Source: Campylobacterales bacterium (GTDB taxonomy: Bacteria; Campylobacterota; Campylobacteria; Campylobacterales; Arcobacteraceae). Taken from it: a stretch of 6,841 nt of DNA. Positions 6,384-6,841 of the stretch are shown piece after piece (the first letter of the stretch is position 1; every line of letters starts with the position of its first letter). The notes under the pieces are model-generated. The model saw only the letters and a program-made list of their open reading frames with translations. It did not search any database and was not told where the DNA came from. The position numbers and the translations under genes are program-made. The stretch lies in assembly GCA_019752775.1 (NCBI GenBank), contig JAIELU010000128.1, forward strand, positions 1 through 6,841, in the 5' to 3' direction.

Positions 6384-6841
6384 ATGAAAAAGGATTTGGA
6401 TTATTATTTATCATTAAATTATCCCCTTGAAGTTTATAGTGGAGAAAATGAAATTGGTGATGCTTTCTTAGTAGAATATATAGATTTTGACATAAAAGCT
6501 TCTAGTGAAGATTATGAAGAAGCAGTTATATTGGCAAAAGAGTATTTAAAAAAGCATTTAGAAAAACAATTAGAATTAAATAATCCAATCCCAAATCCAA
6601 ATGAAGGAACTAGATTTATGGAACATAGAGCTGCACTAGAGGCATATAAAAACAAAGATTTTAAAAAAGCACATGATATTTGGATAGAAGAAGCCAAATT
6701 AAAAAATGATCAAGCAATGGCAAACTTAGGTTTAATGTACTTAAAGGGTGAAGGCGTTGAAAAAGATTATACAAAAGCAAAAGAGTGGTTTGAACAAGCA
6801 AGTGCTTATGATAATGATTCTGCTAATTTTAATTTAGCATT
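6384..6841 (+). CDS. HicB-like/Sel1-repeat protein, 3' end cut by window edge
   Basis: At least 152 codons are open from the ATG at 6384 to the window edge with no stop. Residues 7-75 resemble the HicB-like (UPF0150) fold: a strand YYLSLNYPLEVYSG, an acidic turn, FLVEYIDF, then SSEDYEEAVILAKEYLKKHLEKQLELNNPIPNPNE, which matches the T-x-EEA...A...L...L-x-x-x-x-x-IP-x-P end of that family. From about 84 the chain becomes helical repeats; AMANLGLMYLKGEGVEKDYTKAKEWFEQASAYDNDSANFNLA (111-152) is a clear Sel1 repeat. Sel1/TPR repeats mediate protein contacts. No membrane segment or signal peptide is visible. It starts 18 bases after the NifX-like stop with only a weak ribosome site (AGG), so it is probably in the same sigma-54 transcript. 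The Sel1 call is firm, the HicB resemblance moderate, the function unknown. Confidence 0.8.
   Translation, partial: MKKDLDYYLSLNYPLEVYSGENEIGDAFLVEYIDFDIKASSEDYEEAVILAKEYLKKHLEKQLELNNPIPNPNEGTRFMEHRAALEAYKNKDFKKAHDIWIEEAKLKNDQAMANLGLMYLKGEGVEKDYTKAKEWFEQASAYDNDSANFNLA

Noticed and set aside
1..6841. CRISPR arrays, insertion sequences, tRNA or rRNA genes.
   Set aside because: No repeat-spacer pattern, transposase, terminal inverted repeats or RNA gene signatures were seen.

Overview
The window is a very AT-rich stretch of a nitrogen-fixation (nif) locus, most likely from a Campylobacterota bacterium of the Arcobacter type. Grounds: base composition, A/T-ending codon use, and sigma-54 promoters with the GGAA...TTGC form typical of that phylum. 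The taxon is an inference; nif genes alone do not fix it.

Layout. Almost everything is on the minus strand and reads right to left. nifE (5875-4529) and nifN (4527-3232) encode the NifEN scaffold on which FeMo-cofactor is matured. Four tightly packed accessory genes follow: a frameshifted Tpx-like gene (3242-2866), an intact but cysteine-free Tpx-like paralogue (2865-2344), a small ankyrin-repeat gene (2342-1899) and a double-domain SagB-type nitroreductase gene (1915-663) broken by a single-base frameshift. After a 62-base gap with its own sigma-54-like promoter come nifX (600-205) and the start of the NifX-associated DUF269 gene (203 to the window edge). On the plus strand, divergent from nifE, lie a NifX/NifB-C-terminal-type cofactor-binding protein (5985-6365) and a protein combining a HicB-like N-terminal region with Sel1 repeats (6384 to the edge).

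Control. The nifE/plus-strand intergenic region holds two back-to-back sigma-54 -24/-12 elements, one per strand. A third precedes nifX. This suggests a nif regulon driven by RpoN and an enhancer-binding activator, which is not in the window. No enhancer site was recognised.

How it works together. NifX-family proteins carry NifB-co or FeMo-co precursors and NifEN receives and matures them; DUF269 proteins travel with NifX. The Tpx/Tpx/ankyrin/SagB block is inserted in the same transcription unit and has no assigned role in cofactor assembly. It is the least explained part of the window and holds both frameshifts, each of which looks like the loss of one A/T from a short run.
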